Positions 7,640-16,300 of a stretch of DNA of 64,000 bases are shown piece after piece. The number at the start of each line of letters is the position of its first letter. Positions within the stretch are counted from its first letter, which is position 1. The notes below the pieces were generated by a model. That model was not told the origin of the DNA. It saw nothing but the letters and a program-made list of their open reading frames with translations, and did no database searches. The stretch comes from an uncultured Eubacterium sp. (GTDB lineage: Bacteria > Bacillota > Clostridia > Oscillospirales > Acutalibacteraceae). Made by a program: the position numbers and the translations under genes. Location: the NCBI GenBank assembly GCA_900539325.1, contig UQCC01000009.1, positions 1 through 64,000 on the forward strand, read 5' to 3'.

Positions 7640-8328
7640 TTAAAAATAAATGAATATTCCTCATCCTCTGCCATAGAAGCAGCTGTGTTTTTGCTTACGA
7701 TTATATGGTCAATAAGCGCTATTCCGAATTGCCCGAGCCAGTTTGAAAGATTAACGGTAAAATTAATATCCGAAAACGAAGCAACGCAGGTATCCGTCAA
7801 ATGATTGTGAGCAACAAAGGCATATCTCGGTTTTTCATCAATTATACGCCTTGAAACATCGCTTGGCATAACACTTGCGGAATTTGCATTCCCCTGAGAA
7901 ATATAATCGGCGTTAATAAGCCGTTTGTCTTCATCAAGAGTCACCAAAATCACACGCTCCTCAGCCTGAGCAAAAAGCATATTTTTGGCAAATTCAATTA
8001 TTCTGTCGGTATCGGTAAAAGTCTTGATGTTTTCGTTTTTATCAAGCTCGCTTTTTGCTTTTATATGCCTCATAAGAGAAAGATAAACCGCCGTGTTTTC
8101 ATCGACCTTGTCTGTTTTAAGCAGTTGATTAGGCGACAGAAAAAACATATTTTTGATGCTTCCGTATTCGCTCATCAGATTATCGGCAACTTCTTTACCG
8201 TCATTTTTGCAAAGCGACATAGTCAATACCGCTTCAAGAAGCTCTTTATCCGTCATATTTTCGCTGCCGTTGGTTTTATAGTATGTTTTAAGTTTCTCTC
8301 GTCTCTGCTTTAAATCAGCGTCACCCAT
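7636..8328 (-). CDS. RadC-like JAB/MPN-domain protein
   Basis: RadC-family protein of 230 residues. The N-terminal part (about 10-100) is a degenerate helix-hairpin-helix region. The C-terminal JAB1/MPN metalloprotease-like domain keeps the metal motif H-x-H-x7-S-x2-D as HNHLTDTCVASFSD, although the usual HNHPSG is not conserved. The biological role of RadC proteins is unresolved; early links to DNA repair were withdrawn. It is divergent from the GH127 gene, with overlapping promoters between them. Confidence 0.85.
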   Translation of the reverse strand: MGDADLKQRREKLKTYYKTNGSENMTDKELLEAVLTMSLCKNDGKEVADNLMSEYGSIKNMFFLSPNQLLKTDKVDENTAVYLSLMRHIKAKSELDKNENIKTFTDTDRIIEFAKNMLFAQAEERVILVTLDEDKRLINADYISQGNANSASVMPSDVSRRIIDEKPRYAFVAHNHLTDTCVASFSDINFTVNLSNWLGQFGIALIDHIIVSKNTAASMAEDEEYSFIFN

Positions 8329-8359
8329 GGTTTACCTCCTCTCCGTATACTTATTTATA

Positions 8360-8388
8360 AGTGTAACATTATTATTCTTGCTTTTCAA
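8360..8388 (-). promoter_or_regulatory. Promoter of the RadC-like gene
   Basis: TTGAAA, a 17-nt spacer and TACACT on the minus strand. Its -35 overlaps the -35 of the divergent GH127 promoter, so the two may compete for polymerase. Confidence 0.55.
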
Positions 8389-8406
8389 GTACACATAAAT
8401 TATAAT
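8378..8406 (+). promoter_or_regulatory. Promoter of the GH127 gene
   Basis: TTGCTT, a 17-nt spacer and TATAAT, 30 bp before the start codon and overlapping the divergent RadC-like promoter. Confidence 0.6.
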
Positions 8407-8435
8407 TTTTATATAATAGTTTTAGAGGTGCAGTT

Positions 8436-10355
8436 ATGGATAAAAGCCTGTTTTCAAATCATATTAGCTTAAAAAGCACAAATATAGATGATGAATTTTG
8501 GAGCAAGATGCAGGAAAAAGTGCGTACTAAAGTTATTCCTTATCAATATAACGCACTGAATGACAAAATCAAAAATGCCGAAAAAAGCTATTGCATAGAT
8601 AATTTTAAAAAGGCAAAAAAAGTCATTGAAGCACAAAAAAGCGGTATAACAACGCCAACTTATCCCGTAGACAAATGGCATTATGACGAAAACAATGCCG
8701 ACAAAAACGCTTTTCACGGCTGGGTATTTCAAGACTCCGACGCCTACAAATGGCTTGAAGCCGTTGCTTATTCGCTGAATAACAAATGGGATGACGACTT
8801 ATACACTTGCGCATGTGAACTTATTGATCTTATTTGTTCCGCTCAATGTGATAACGGATATTTAGACACCCTATATGTTATTAATGACCAAAGTAAAATT
8901 TTTACAAATTTAAAAGATTTTCACGAATTATATTGCTTCGGCCATCTTGCGGAAGCGGCTGTTGCTTTTTATTCTTCAACGAAAAACGAAAAATTACTGA
9001 CTGCCGCATTAAGATTTGCGGATTTAATATGCGACACATTCAACGAAAACGGTAAAAGAGGTTATCCCGGTCACGAGATTGCCGAGCTTGCACTTGTAAA
9101 GTTATATAAAATTACCGGCAATGAAAAATATTTGAAGACAGCCGAGTTTTTCATAAACGAGCGTGGCACAAAGCCGTATTATTTTGATATTGAGCAAAAT
9201 ATCAAAACCGACGGTTCAAGTTATGTTTACAATCAAGCGCATATGCCTATACGAGAACAAGCCGAAGCGGTCGGTCACGCAGTAAGGGGTGTTTATCTTT
9301 ACAGCGGAATGGCTGATGTGGCAAAAGAAACAAATGACGAAGAATTATATTATGCCTGCAAAAGATTATGGAATAATATTACAACAAAGAAAATGTACAT
9401 AACAGGCGGTATAGGTTCAACGGTTGACGGTGAAGCGTTCTCATTTGATTACGACCTGCCTAATGACCTTGCATATTGCGAAACCTGTGCTTCAATCGGT
9501 TTGATGTTTTTTGGCATGAGAATGCTTGAAATTGCACCCAATTCGCAAATTGCCGACACTATGGAGCGTGCCTTATACAACACAATTCTTGCCGGTATGA
9601 ATGACGAAGGCGACAGATTTTTTTATGTAAATCCTCTTGAGGTGTTGCCTGAAGCAAGCAAAAAAGACAGCAGAAAAAGGCATATTAAAACTGTAAGACA
9701 AAAGTGGTTTGGCTGTGCCTGCTGTCCGCCCAATTTAGCAAGGCTCATTTCTTCAATCGGTGAATACTGTATAACAGAAAATGAAAACACAACATACATT
9801 CACCAGTTTATCGGCGGAAAATTCAAAACAAACTCGGCTAATATAAGCATTACATCTTCTTACACCTCAAACGGCAGGGTAAGCATTGAAGTTAATCCGC
9901 ACAAGCCGTTTACTCTCGGAATAAGAATACCCGCTTGGTGCAATAATTATAATTTTTCTCAAGGCACAAATATTAAAAATGACTATGCTTATTTTGATAT
10001 AACCGAACGCATAACCATAAACATCAAATTTGACATTGAGCCTAAAATTATCGCCTGTTCAAACCTTGTAAGAGAAAACATAGGCAAGATTGCCGTAACA
10101 AGAGGTCCGTTTGTTTACTGTCTTGAAGAAGCAGACAACGGCAAAAATCTGCAAATGCTCCGCATAAATACAAACTCGCCGCTTAAAATCGACAATAAAA
10201 AAATCATCGCAAACGGATTTCGCCAAAAGCAGAATGATAAGTTGTATTTTGAATTTAAAACGCCTTGCGAAACAGAAACGGAGCTTACTTTTATACCGTA
10301 TTACAAATGGGGAAATCGCGGCGAAAACGAGATGACAGTGTACATCAGATATTAA
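8436..10355 (+). CDS. GH127 beta-L-arabinofuranosidase-like protein
   Basis: Glycoside hydrolase of the GH127 type (DUF1680), 639 residues, with an (alpha/alpha)6 barrel followed by a beta-rich C-terminal half. The characterised member HypBA1 uses a zinc-bound cysteine as nucleophile. The equivalent residues are present: E333 in DGEAF (as E322), E349 and C351 in CETC (as E338/C340), and C429/C430 in CACCPPN (as C417/C418). No signal peptide is visible, so it should act in the cytoplasm on imported arabino-oligosaccharides. No transporter lies next to it. Related families (GH146 and others) share the fold, so the exact substrate is open. Confidence 0.9.
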   Translation: MDKSLFSNHISLKSTNIDDEFWSKMQEKVRTKVIPYQYNALNDKIKNAEKSYCIDNFKKAKKVIEAQKSGITTPTYPVDKWHYDENNADKNAFHGWVFQDSDAYKWLEAVAYSLNNKWDDDLYTCACELIDLICSAQCDNGYLDTLYVINDQSKIFTNLKDFHELYCFGHLAEAAVAFYSSTKNEKLLTAALRFADLICDTFNENGKRGYPGHEIAELALVKLYKITGNEKYLKTAEFFINERGTKPYYFDIEQNIKTDGSSYVYNQAHMPIREQAEAVGHAVRGVYLYSGMADVAKETNDEELYYACKRLWNNITTKKMYITGGIGSTVDGEAFSFDYDLPNDLAYCETCASIGLMFFGMRMLEIAPNSQIADTMERALYNTILAGMNDEGDRFFYVNPLEVLPEASKKDSRKRHIKTVRQKWFGCACCPPNLARLISSIGEYCITENENTTYIHQFIGGKFKTNSANISITSSYTSNGRVSIEVNPHKPFTLGIRIPAWCNNYNFSQGTNIKNDYAYFDITERITINIKFDIEPKIIACSNLVRENIGKIAVTRGPFVYCLEEADNGKNLQMLRINTNSPLKIDNKKIIANGFRQKQNDKLYFEFKTPCETETELTFIPYYKWGNRGENEMTVYIRY

Positions 10356-10389
10356 ATTCAAAAAAATACAAAAAAATTCAAAAAAAGTC

Positions 10390-10418
10390 TTGACATCTCT
10401 CTCATAAAATGATATTAT
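10390..10418 (+). promoter_or_regulatory. Promoter of tRNA-Asn
   Basis: A perfect TTGACA, 17-nt spacer and TATTAT, ending about 28 bp before the mature tRNA. Confidence 0.8.
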
Positions 10419-10445
10419 GTGTAAGCACTCGAGAGAGAAAGACAT

Positions 10446-10521
10446 TCCTCCTTAGCTCAGTCGGTAGAGCACTCGGCTGTTAACCGAGTTGTCGTTGGTT
10501 CAAGTCCAACAGGGGGAGCCA
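10446..10521 (+). tRNA. tRNA-Asn (anticodon GTT)
   Basis: The acceptor stem TCCTCCT/AGGGGGA pairs over 7 bp with one G-T pair. The D-arm is TTAGCTCAGTCGGTAGAGC, the anticodon loop CTGTTAA carries GTT, and the T-arm has GGTTCAAGTCC. The 3' CCA is encoded (10519-10521). It is a single transcription unit with its own promoter and terminator. Confidence 0.97.
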
Positions 10522-10522
10522 C

Positions 10523-10557
10523 AAAAAAGACACACAAATGTGTGTCTTTTTTCTTTT
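10523..10557 (+). terminator. Terminator of tRNA-Asn
   Basis: A 14-bp stem AAAAAAGACACACA/TGTGTGTCTTTTTT followed by T-rich sequence, one base after the CCA. Confidence 0.9.
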
Positions 10558-10583
10558 ATATATATGTCTTTTTTGTTTTAAAG

Positions 10584-10626
10584 TAAAAAGGTGACTGCAA
10601 CACTTTTGTGATACAGTCACCTTTGC
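10584..10626 (-). terminator. Terminator of the prfA-luxS operon
   Basis: On the minus strand, AAAGGTGACTGTATCAC pairs with GTGTTGCAGTCACCTTT with small mismatches, followed by TTAC and T-rich sequence. It starts directly at the luxS stop codon. Confidence 0.85.
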
Positions 10627-11142
10627 TTATGAATCGTAAAATGTTTGACCGTGCTCGGTTTGAATACGCTCCTCAACAGGATATTCAAAACCCGGATTAT
10701 CCTTGAGAATATCGGCAAAAAGCCTTGCTTCGTACTTTGCCATATTCAAATCGTGAAGGATATAGTTGCCGCAGTTTTTCGGATTTGCACCCGGAACCTC
10801 ACCCACATAATCCGCACAATATTCAAACGCTCTGATCATCAAAGGCAAAATTTCCTGCGGAGTAGGATGACCCTTTACTATGAGATAACAACCCGTGAGG
10901 CAACCCATAGGACCCCAATAAATAATTCTGTCTTTCCATTCCTCGTCATTACGAAGAAAAGTTGCAACAATATGCTCGATTGTGTGCATAGCATTTGGAT
11001 GAATTGCCGGCTCTGCGTTCGGCTTTTTCATTCTTATATCAAAAGTTGTGGCAAATTCACTGCCCAATGTGTCAAGCCTTGATTCGTAAATACCCGGCAC
11101 AATGCGGTTGTGGTCAACCTGAAAACTTGGAATTAAGTCCAT
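10627..11142 (-). CDS. luxS: S-ribosylhomocysteine lyase LuxS
   Basis: Cleaves S-ribosylhomocysteine to homocysteine and DPD, the precursor of autoinducer-2, in the activated methyl cycle. The 171-residue protein has the metal site HTIEH (H53, E56, H57) and the third ligand in KNCGNY (C124). The active-site cysteine region is GPMGCLTGCY (C81, C85). Length fits the family. It is the last gene of a six-gene operon, 20 bp after the RlmA-like gene, with an AAAGGAG site. Confidence 0.97.
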   Translation of the reverse strand: MDLIPSFQVDHNRIVPGIYESRLDTLGSEFATTFDIRMKKPNAEPAIHPNAMHTIEHIVATFLRNDEEWKDRIIYWGPMGCLTGCYLIVKGHPTPQEILPLMIRAFEYCADYVGEVPGANPKNCGNYILHDLNMAKYEARLFADILKDNPGFEYPVEERIQTEHGQTFYDS

Positions 11143-11162
11143 ATTATATCTCCTTTGTTTTT

Positions 11163-11927
11163 TTATTTTTTGTATTTTAATATCACAAATTCAACAGTCA
11201 AATCAATGTCGCCCGATGATTTCAGGCGGCTTTTGTTTTCCTCGCTTGTGCGATAAAAATACGGCGTCATGGAAAACAATTCAAACAAATCCTCGCTTGA
11301 AATGTGCACCTTTTCGCTCACCTTTTCACGCTCAACAAGTTGCAAAAGTCTGCTGTCGGGTGCTTTTTCGTCATTTTTGTACGGAACATCATACAAAAGC
11401 TCTTTCATCTCGATAAGATGATTTTCGCCCGGAATAACGCTGTATAAATTGCCGTCGTCCTTTAAAATTCTTGCAAACTCTCTGTCATTAAACGGAGCAA
11501 AAAGATGAACCGCCGTGTCTATGCTTTTGTCCTCAAGCGGAATTTGCGAAAGATTGGCAACAAAATATTTGCCGCTTTTGTTGCTTTTTGCGGCAAGGCG
11601 AACCATCTCCTTGCTTATGTCAAAGCCGTAAAGTTCCCCGTCATATGTATCGTAGTATCCCTCGCCGCAACAAATATCAAGAACCGTGCCCTGCATTTTT
11701 TTGCCTATGGCATTTTTGAGTACATCATAGTAACCCTTTGCCAAAAAATTATGCCTTGCGTGTGCGGACTCCTTGCTGTCGCCCTTTTTGTCGCCGCTTT
11801 TGTTGGTGAGGAGCAGGTTAACATACCCCTCCCTTGAAAAATCAAAGGAGTGATTGTTAACACATCTTAGACTGTTGCCGTCAATATTCAGTTTTTCCCT
11901 GCATTTTGGGCAAACAATAATACTCAT
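11163..11927 (-). CDS. RlmA-type 23S rRNA (guanine-N1)-methyltransferase
   Basis: SAM-dependent methyltransferase of 254 residues. It has an N-terminal zinc site (CPKC at residues 6-9 with a later C and H in LRCVNNHSFDF) as in RlmA proteins. The SAM motif is VLDICCGEGYY, with YGFDISKEMVRLA and the conserved AVHLFAPFND. RlmA(I) methylates G745 and RlmA(II) G748 in 23S rRNA; which base applies here cannot be read from sequence. Its ATG overlaps the M18 stop codon by one base, indicating translational coupling. Confidence 0.9.
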   Translation of the reverse strand: MSIIVCPKCREKLNIDGNSLRCVNNHSFDFSREGYVNLLLTNKSGDKKGDSKESAHARHNFLAKGYYDVLKNAIGKKMQGTVLDICCGEGYYDTYDGELYGFDISKEMVRLAAKSNKSGKYFVANLSQIPLEDKSIDTAVHLFAPFNDREFARILKDDGNLYSVIPGENHLIEMKELLYDVPYKNDEKAPDSRLLQLVEREKVSEKVHISSEDLFELFSMTPYFYRTSEENKSRLKSSGDIDLTVEFVILKYKK

Positions 11928-13327
11928 TACTTTGTAAAGAAGGTCAAAAATGCCTTGTAAGCCATATAAACATCAACCTTTGCAACAATCTCATAAGGAG
12001 AGTGCATTGAAAGAACAGGCACGCCTACATCAATGGTGTCCACATCCATATTGGCAATATACATTGCAACGGTTCCGCCGCCGCCTGCGTCTACCTTGCC
12101 AAGCTCGCCCGTCTGCCACAAAACATGATTTTCTTCAAGAAGGGTTTTAACCCAGCTTACATATTCCGCACTTGCATCCGATGTTCCGCTCTTACCTCTT
12201 GCACCCGTAAACTTCGTTACGCAAACGCCGTTGTTAAGGAAACTTGAATTGTTCTTTTCAAACGGAGTTGACCATGTCGGGTCATAAGCCGCATTTACAT
12301 CGGCACTGAGGCACTTTGAATTGCGAAGAACATCTCTGCCCTCGTAGCCCTCAAGTCTTGCCAAATCTTCAATAAAATATTTGAGATACGAAGAATTAAG
12401 ACCTGTGTTGCCGTCCGAACCTGTTTCCTCTTTATCGGTGAGAACCGTGATTGCCGTGTATTCGGGTGCTTCATCAATATTGAGAATAGCCTGAAGTGCA
12501 GGATATGAGCAAACACGGTCATCATGGCCATAACCGCCTACCATACTTCTGTCAAATCCGATGTCATCAACAGTAAATGCAGGCACAAGTTCAAGCTCTG
12601 CCGAGAGAAAATCACGCTCTACAATGCCGTACTTTTCATAAAGAAGAGAAAGAATGTTAAGCTTAATTCTCTCGCTTTCCTCATCATCCTTAAACGGACG
12701 GGAGCCGATAACAACATTGAGTTCCTCGCCCTTTACAAGTTCGTTTGCCTTGCGTGACATTTGGTCTGCACCGAGGTGAGGAAGAATATCTGTAATGCAA
12801 AACTTAGGCTCACCCGGTTCTTCACCGATGCGAACATCAACAAATGTGCCGTCATTTTTACAAATTCTGCCGTGGAGAGAAAGCGGAATAGCTGTCCACT
12901 GATATTTTTTAATACCGCCGTAATAGTGAGTTTTGAAATATCCCAAGCCCTCCTGCTCGTAAACAGGGCATTGTTTGAGGTCAAGGCGTGGTGAATCGAT
13001 GTGAGCGGCGGAAATTCTTACGCCGTCCTTAATGCTTCTTTTACCTTTTACGCAAAGAATAATCGACTTGCCCCTGTTCATATAATAAACTTTTGCACCC
13101 GGTTCAAGAGTATCGCCGAACTCGTCAAATTTTTGGAAGCCGTTTGCCTGTGCCAAATCCTCAACCCAAGCGGCAACTTCTCTTTCCGTTTTGCAGGTAG
13201 ACAAAAACTCCTTGTATCCCTCGCAAAAATCATCACATTCTTTGAGTTCGTCATCTGTCATAAAGTCAATGCCGCACTCTTTTTTGTTGAAAAGCATATC
13301 TTTTAACTGCTTTGTCTTTTCACTCAT
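11927..13327 (-). CDS. M18-family aminopeptidase
   Basis: Cytoplasmic two-metal aminopeptidase, 466 residues, in the usual size range. The M18 metal and catalytic residues are visible in SAAHIDSPRLDLK, DDRVCSYP and TDKEETGSDG, with a final SMHSPYE segment. Members prefer N-terminal Asp/Glu or broader hydrophobic residues; specificity is not predictable here. The start codon overlaps the end of the Sua5-CoaE gene by 4 bp (ATGA). Confidence 0.93.
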   Translation of the reverse strand: MSEKTKQLKDMLFNKKECGIDFMTDDELKECDDFCEGYKEFLSTCKTEREVAAWVEDLAQANGFQKFDEFGDTLEPGAKVYYMNRGKSIILCVKGKRSIKDGVRISAAHIDSPRLDLKQCPVYEQEGLGYFKTHYYGGIKKYQWTAIPLSLHGRICKNDGTFVDVRIGEEPGEPKFCITDILPHLGADQMSRKANELVKGEELNVVIGSRPFKDDEESERIKLNILSLLYEKYGIVERDFLSAELELVPAFTVDDIGFDRSMVGGYGHDDRVCSYPALQAILNIDEAPEYTAITVLTDKEETGSDGNTGLNSSYLKYFIEDLARLEGYEGRDVLRNSKCLSADVNAAYDPTWSTPFEKNNSSFLNNGVCVTKFTGARGKSGTSDASAEYVSWVKTLLEENHVLWQTGELGKVDAGGGGTVAMYIANMDVDTIDVGVPVLSMHSPYEIVAKVDVYMAYKAFLTFFTK

Positions 13328-14892
13328 AAGATTACCTCCAAAATGTTATCTGTCTGAGCGGCGATGTCCTCGCCGTTGTTGTAAATTATATAATCGCAAT
13401 TATCGATAAAATAATCGTTGTCAAACTGTGCAGACATACGAAGTTTTGCCTGCTGCTCGGTTATATTATCCCTTGCAATAATACGCTTTATTCTCACATC
13501 TTCATCGGCAAGCACACCGATTACCTTGTAGCAATCATTTTGCATATTTGCTTCAAAAAGCTGAGAAGCGTCAAGAACGGTTAAGCCCTGTGCTTCTTCT
13601 TTGCATTTTTCGGCTATTGCCGGATGAAGAATTGAATTAAGTTTTTTTGTGTGTTCTTTTGTATCAAACGCCCTTGAAGCAAGAAGTTTGCGGTCAAGCT
13701 CGCCGTTTTTAACAACATCCTCGCCGAATTCACTTGCAAGCTCTGTCAAAATCGGAGCATTCTTTGCAGTCAGTTCATGTGCGATTTTGTCGCAATCAAT
13801 TATCTTGAAGCCTTTTTGCCTGAAAATTTCGCAAACATAACTTTTGCCTGCTCCCGTAGGACCTGTAAGCCCAACGGTAAACGGCTTTGTTAAATCTATT
13901 ATGCAAAAAGCCGCCGCACGGATAAGCCTGTTATAAACCGCCATACCAACGCCGTCCTTATGCGGAATTCGTGCGTAAACCTTTTTTGCACCCATTTCGT
14001 CAAGCTCACGGAGTGCATCAAAAAGTTCCTTTGCCTGGCTCAAATCGTCATTTTCTCTGCCAAATGTTACCTTTGGAATTGTCACCTCATCATCATCAAA
14101 ACACAGTGCAAAAGCACCTTTTTGAGCGTTGACAAATTTTTCGTATTCCTTCTTGTCGGCATTGACGATAACCACCTTTGCCTTTGGTGCATAGTGCTTG
14201 TACTTCATACCCGGTGAAGCGGCAACTTCGTCGTTTTTCATACCCTCAAGCACCGCCGGAGCAACCGTGATTTCGCCGATAACGGCTTCTATCATTTCTT
14301 TTGTAATTGCTCCCGGACGAAGAAGTGTAGGAACATCGGTTGCAAGAGTGATAACCGTGCTTTCAACACCGTATTCACAATCGCCGCCGTCAATAATTCC
14401 GTCAATCTTGCCCATCATATCGTCAATTACATATTTAACCCTTGTAGGTGACGGCAAGCCCGAAGTGTTTGCACTCGGTGCGGCAATCGGACAACCGCTC
14501 GCCTTAATCAGTTTGCGTGCAATCTCATTTTTCGGCATACGCACGGCAACGGTGTCAAGTCCGCCGCTGACAACCTTGCCCACCTTGTCCGACTTGTTCA
14601 AAATAATTGTAAGCGGAGCCGGGAAAAAGGCGTCAATAAGTGCCTTTGCCTTTGGCGTCACCTCTTTTACAAGAGGAACAATATCTTCTTTTTTTGCAAT
14701 GTGAACTATCAGCGGATTATCCGACGGTCTGCCCTTTGCAAGGTAGATATTACGCACCGCTTCTTCATTGAGTGCATTTGCGCCCAATCCATATACCGTT
14801 TCGGTAGGAAAAGCAACCAATTTGCCCTCGGCTATCATTTTGCCTGCCTCGGCAATGTCATATTCACTTGTGCCGAACAGTTTTGTTTCCAT
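13324..14892 (-). CDS. Fused threonylcarbamoyl-AMP synthase (Sua5) and dephospho-CoA kinase (CoaE)
   Basis: Two enzymes in one 522-residue frame. Residues 1 to about 200 form a YrdC/TsaC domain (FPTETVYGLGANA, KGRPSDNPLIVHI, PSANTSGLPSPT). Residues about 200-330 are the Sua5 C-terminal domain, with the linker SPGMKYKHYAPKAKVVIV. Residues about 335-522 are CoaE with P-loop GLTGPTGAGKS, FKIIDCDKIAHEL and LHPAI. The first makes threonylcarbamoyl-AMP for tRNA t6A37; the second phosphorylates dephospho-CoA in the last step of CoA synthesis. The frame is continuous through the junction and both domains keep their motifs. It starts 2 bp after prfA. Confidence 0.92.
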   Translation of the reverse strand: METKLFGTSEYDIAEAGKMIAEGKLVAFPTETVYGLGANALNEEAVRNIYLAKGRPSDNPLIVHIAKKEDIVPLVKEVTPKAKALIDAFFPAPLTIILNKSDKVGKVVSGGLDTVAVRMPKNEIARKLIKASGCPIAAPSANTSGLPSPTRVKYVIDDMMGKIDGIIDGGDCEYGVESTVITLATDVPTLLRPGAITKEMIEAVIGEITVAPAVLEGMKNDEVAASPGMKYKHYAPKAKVVIVNADKKEYEKFVNAQKGAFALCFDDDEVTIPKVTFGRENDDLSQAKELFDALRELDEMGAKKVYARIPHKDGVGMAVYNRLIRAAAFCIIDLTKPFTVGLTGPTGAGKSYVCEIFRQKGFKIIDCDKIAHELTAKNAPILTELASEFGEDVVKNGELDRKLLASRAFDTKEHTKKLNSILHPAIAEKCKEEAQGLTVLDASQLFEANMQNDCYKVIGVLADEDVRIKRIIARDNITEQQAKLRMSAQFDNDYFIDNCDYIIYNNGEDIAAQTDNILEVIL

Positions 14893-14894
14893 TG

Positions 14895-15971
14895 TTATTC
14901 TCCCTGTGAAGCTTTTAGTTTTTCGGCTGTGTCCGCTGTGATAAGTGCATCAATAAGTTCATCCATATCACCGTTGAGAATTTGCTCAAGTTTGTAAAGC
15001 GTAAGATTTATTCTGTGGTCGGTAACTCTGCCCTGCGGATAGTTGTATGTTCTGATACGCTCGCTTCTGTCACCCGTACCGACCTGTGCCTTGCGTTCGC
15101 CTGCAATTTCGGCGTCCTGCTTTGCACGCTCTGCATCAAGAAGTCTTGCACGGAGTACAAGAAGTGCCTTTTCCTTGTTTTGGTGCTGTGAACGCTGGTC
15201 CTGACATTCCACAACCGTACCCGTAGGAATGTGTGTAATTCTGATAGCGGATGATGTTTTGTTGATGTGCTGTCCGCCCGCACCCGAAGCACGGAAGGTA
15301 TCTATCTGCAAATCCTTATCTAAAATTTCAAAATCAACCTCTTCTGCCTCCGGCAAAACGGCAACCGTTGTTGTGGAAGTGTGAATTCTGCCCTGGCTTT
15401 CGGTTTCCGGCACACGCTGAACACGGTGAACGCCCGATTCAAACTTAAATCTTGAATACGCACCGTCACCCGTAATGCTGAAGCTGATTTCTTTATATCC
15501 GCCAAGCCCTGTTTCGCTTGCCGAAAGCACTTCGGTTTTGAATCCCTTTGATTCCGCATACATCGAATACATACGATAAAGAACACCTGCAAAAAGTGCA
15601 CTTTCCTCACCGCCTGCACCGCCGCGGATTTCAACAATAACATTCTTGTCATCGTTAGGGTCACGCGGAAGAAGAAGCACCTTGAGCTCTTCGCCGAGTC
15701 GCTCCATATCTTCCCTGCTGTTCTCAAACTCTTCCTTTACCATAGCGGCAAAATCATCATCAAGCGAGCTGTCGCCGAGCATTTCACGGCTCTCCTCATT
15801 GGCAGCCTTTGCGTTTTTGTATTCTCTGAATTTTTCCACAATAGGAGTTAAATGCTTGAGTTCCTTCATCAAAGCCGTGTAGCGTTCCATATCCGCCACA
15901 ACCTCGCTTTGACAAACAAGCTCGTTTATTTCCTCATATCTTTTCTCTACTTCTTCAAGTTTATCAAACAT
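14895..15971 (-). CDS. prfA: Peptide chain release factor 1
   Basis: Class I release factor reading UAA and UAG, 358 residues. It has the GGQ peptidyl-hydrolysis motif (FRASGAGGQHINKT), the preceding REVLLPRDPNDD-type segment and the release-factor signature around RIRTYNYPQGRVTDHR. The anticodon-like tripeptide region reads ETESQGRIHTST (RF1-type PxT context is weakly visible). It follows DUF951 by 19 bp. Coupling of prfA to Sua5 fits the common link of release factor and t6A genes. Confidence 0.97.
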   Translation of the reverse strand: MFDKLEEVEKRYEEINELVCQSEVVADMERYTALMKELKHLTPIVEKFREYKNAKAANEESREMLGDSSLDDDFAAMVKEEFENSREDMERLGEELKVLLLPRDPNDDKNVIVEIRGGAGGEESALFAGVLYRMYSMYAESKGFKTEVLSASETGLGGYKEISFSITGDGAYSRFKFESGVHRVQRVPETESQGRIHTSTTTVAVLPEAEEVDFEILDKDLQIDTFRASGAGGQHINKTSSAIRITHIPTGTVVECQDQRSQHQNKEKALLVLRARLLDAERAKQDAEIAGERKAQVGTGDRSERIRTYNYPQGRVTDHRINLTLYKLEQILNGDMDELIDALITADTAEKLKASQGE

Positions 15972-15990
15972 TCTGTATCCTCACTGAAAA

Positions 15991-16176
15991 TTATTCTTCG
16001 TTTCGGCTGACGGAGCGAATATTTTTTTCTATCTTGCTCCTTGCCACGGTAACAACATGGTCACAGCCGAGGCATTTAATTTTAAAATCTGCACCGATAC
16101 GCAAAACTTCAAATTCCTTACTGCCGCACGGATGCGGTTTTTTAACCGTCAAAATATCGCCGACCTGAATATCCAC
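15991..16176 (-). CDS. DUF951-family small protein
   Basis: Conserved protein of 61 residues found across Firmicutes, function unknown. It begins MDIQVGDILTVKKPHPCGS and carries the family cysteines in HPCGS and KCLGCDH, which could bind zinc. A small SH3-like fold and RNA or ribosome link are only inferred. It is the first gene of the operon that continues with prfA. Confidence 0.9.
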   Translation of the reverse strand: MDIQVGDILTVKKPHPCGSKEFEVLRIGADFKIKCLGCDHVVTVARSKIEKNIRSVSRNEE

Positions 16177-16212
16177 TTTATCACCACATCCTTATTATTC
16201 TTTAACTAAAAT

Positions 16213-16241
16213 ATTATAACACTATTTTATGCCTTTATCAA
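16213..16241 (-). promoter_or_regulatory. Promoter of the DUF951-prfA-luxS operon
   Basis: TTGATA, a 17-nt spacer and TATAAT on the minus strand, about 37 bp before the DUF951 start. It is the only strong promoter seen for this six-gene operon. Confidence 0.8.
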
Positions 16242-16300
16242 TAACATATTTTGTGGCCGTCCGTCATAAAATTGAGTACTAAAGAAAAGGAAGGGTTATA

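Noticed and set aside
10356..10626. Integration site at tRNA-Asn
   Set aside because: No duplicated 3' tRNA end, integrase or foreign genes flank it; both sides are ordinary genes.
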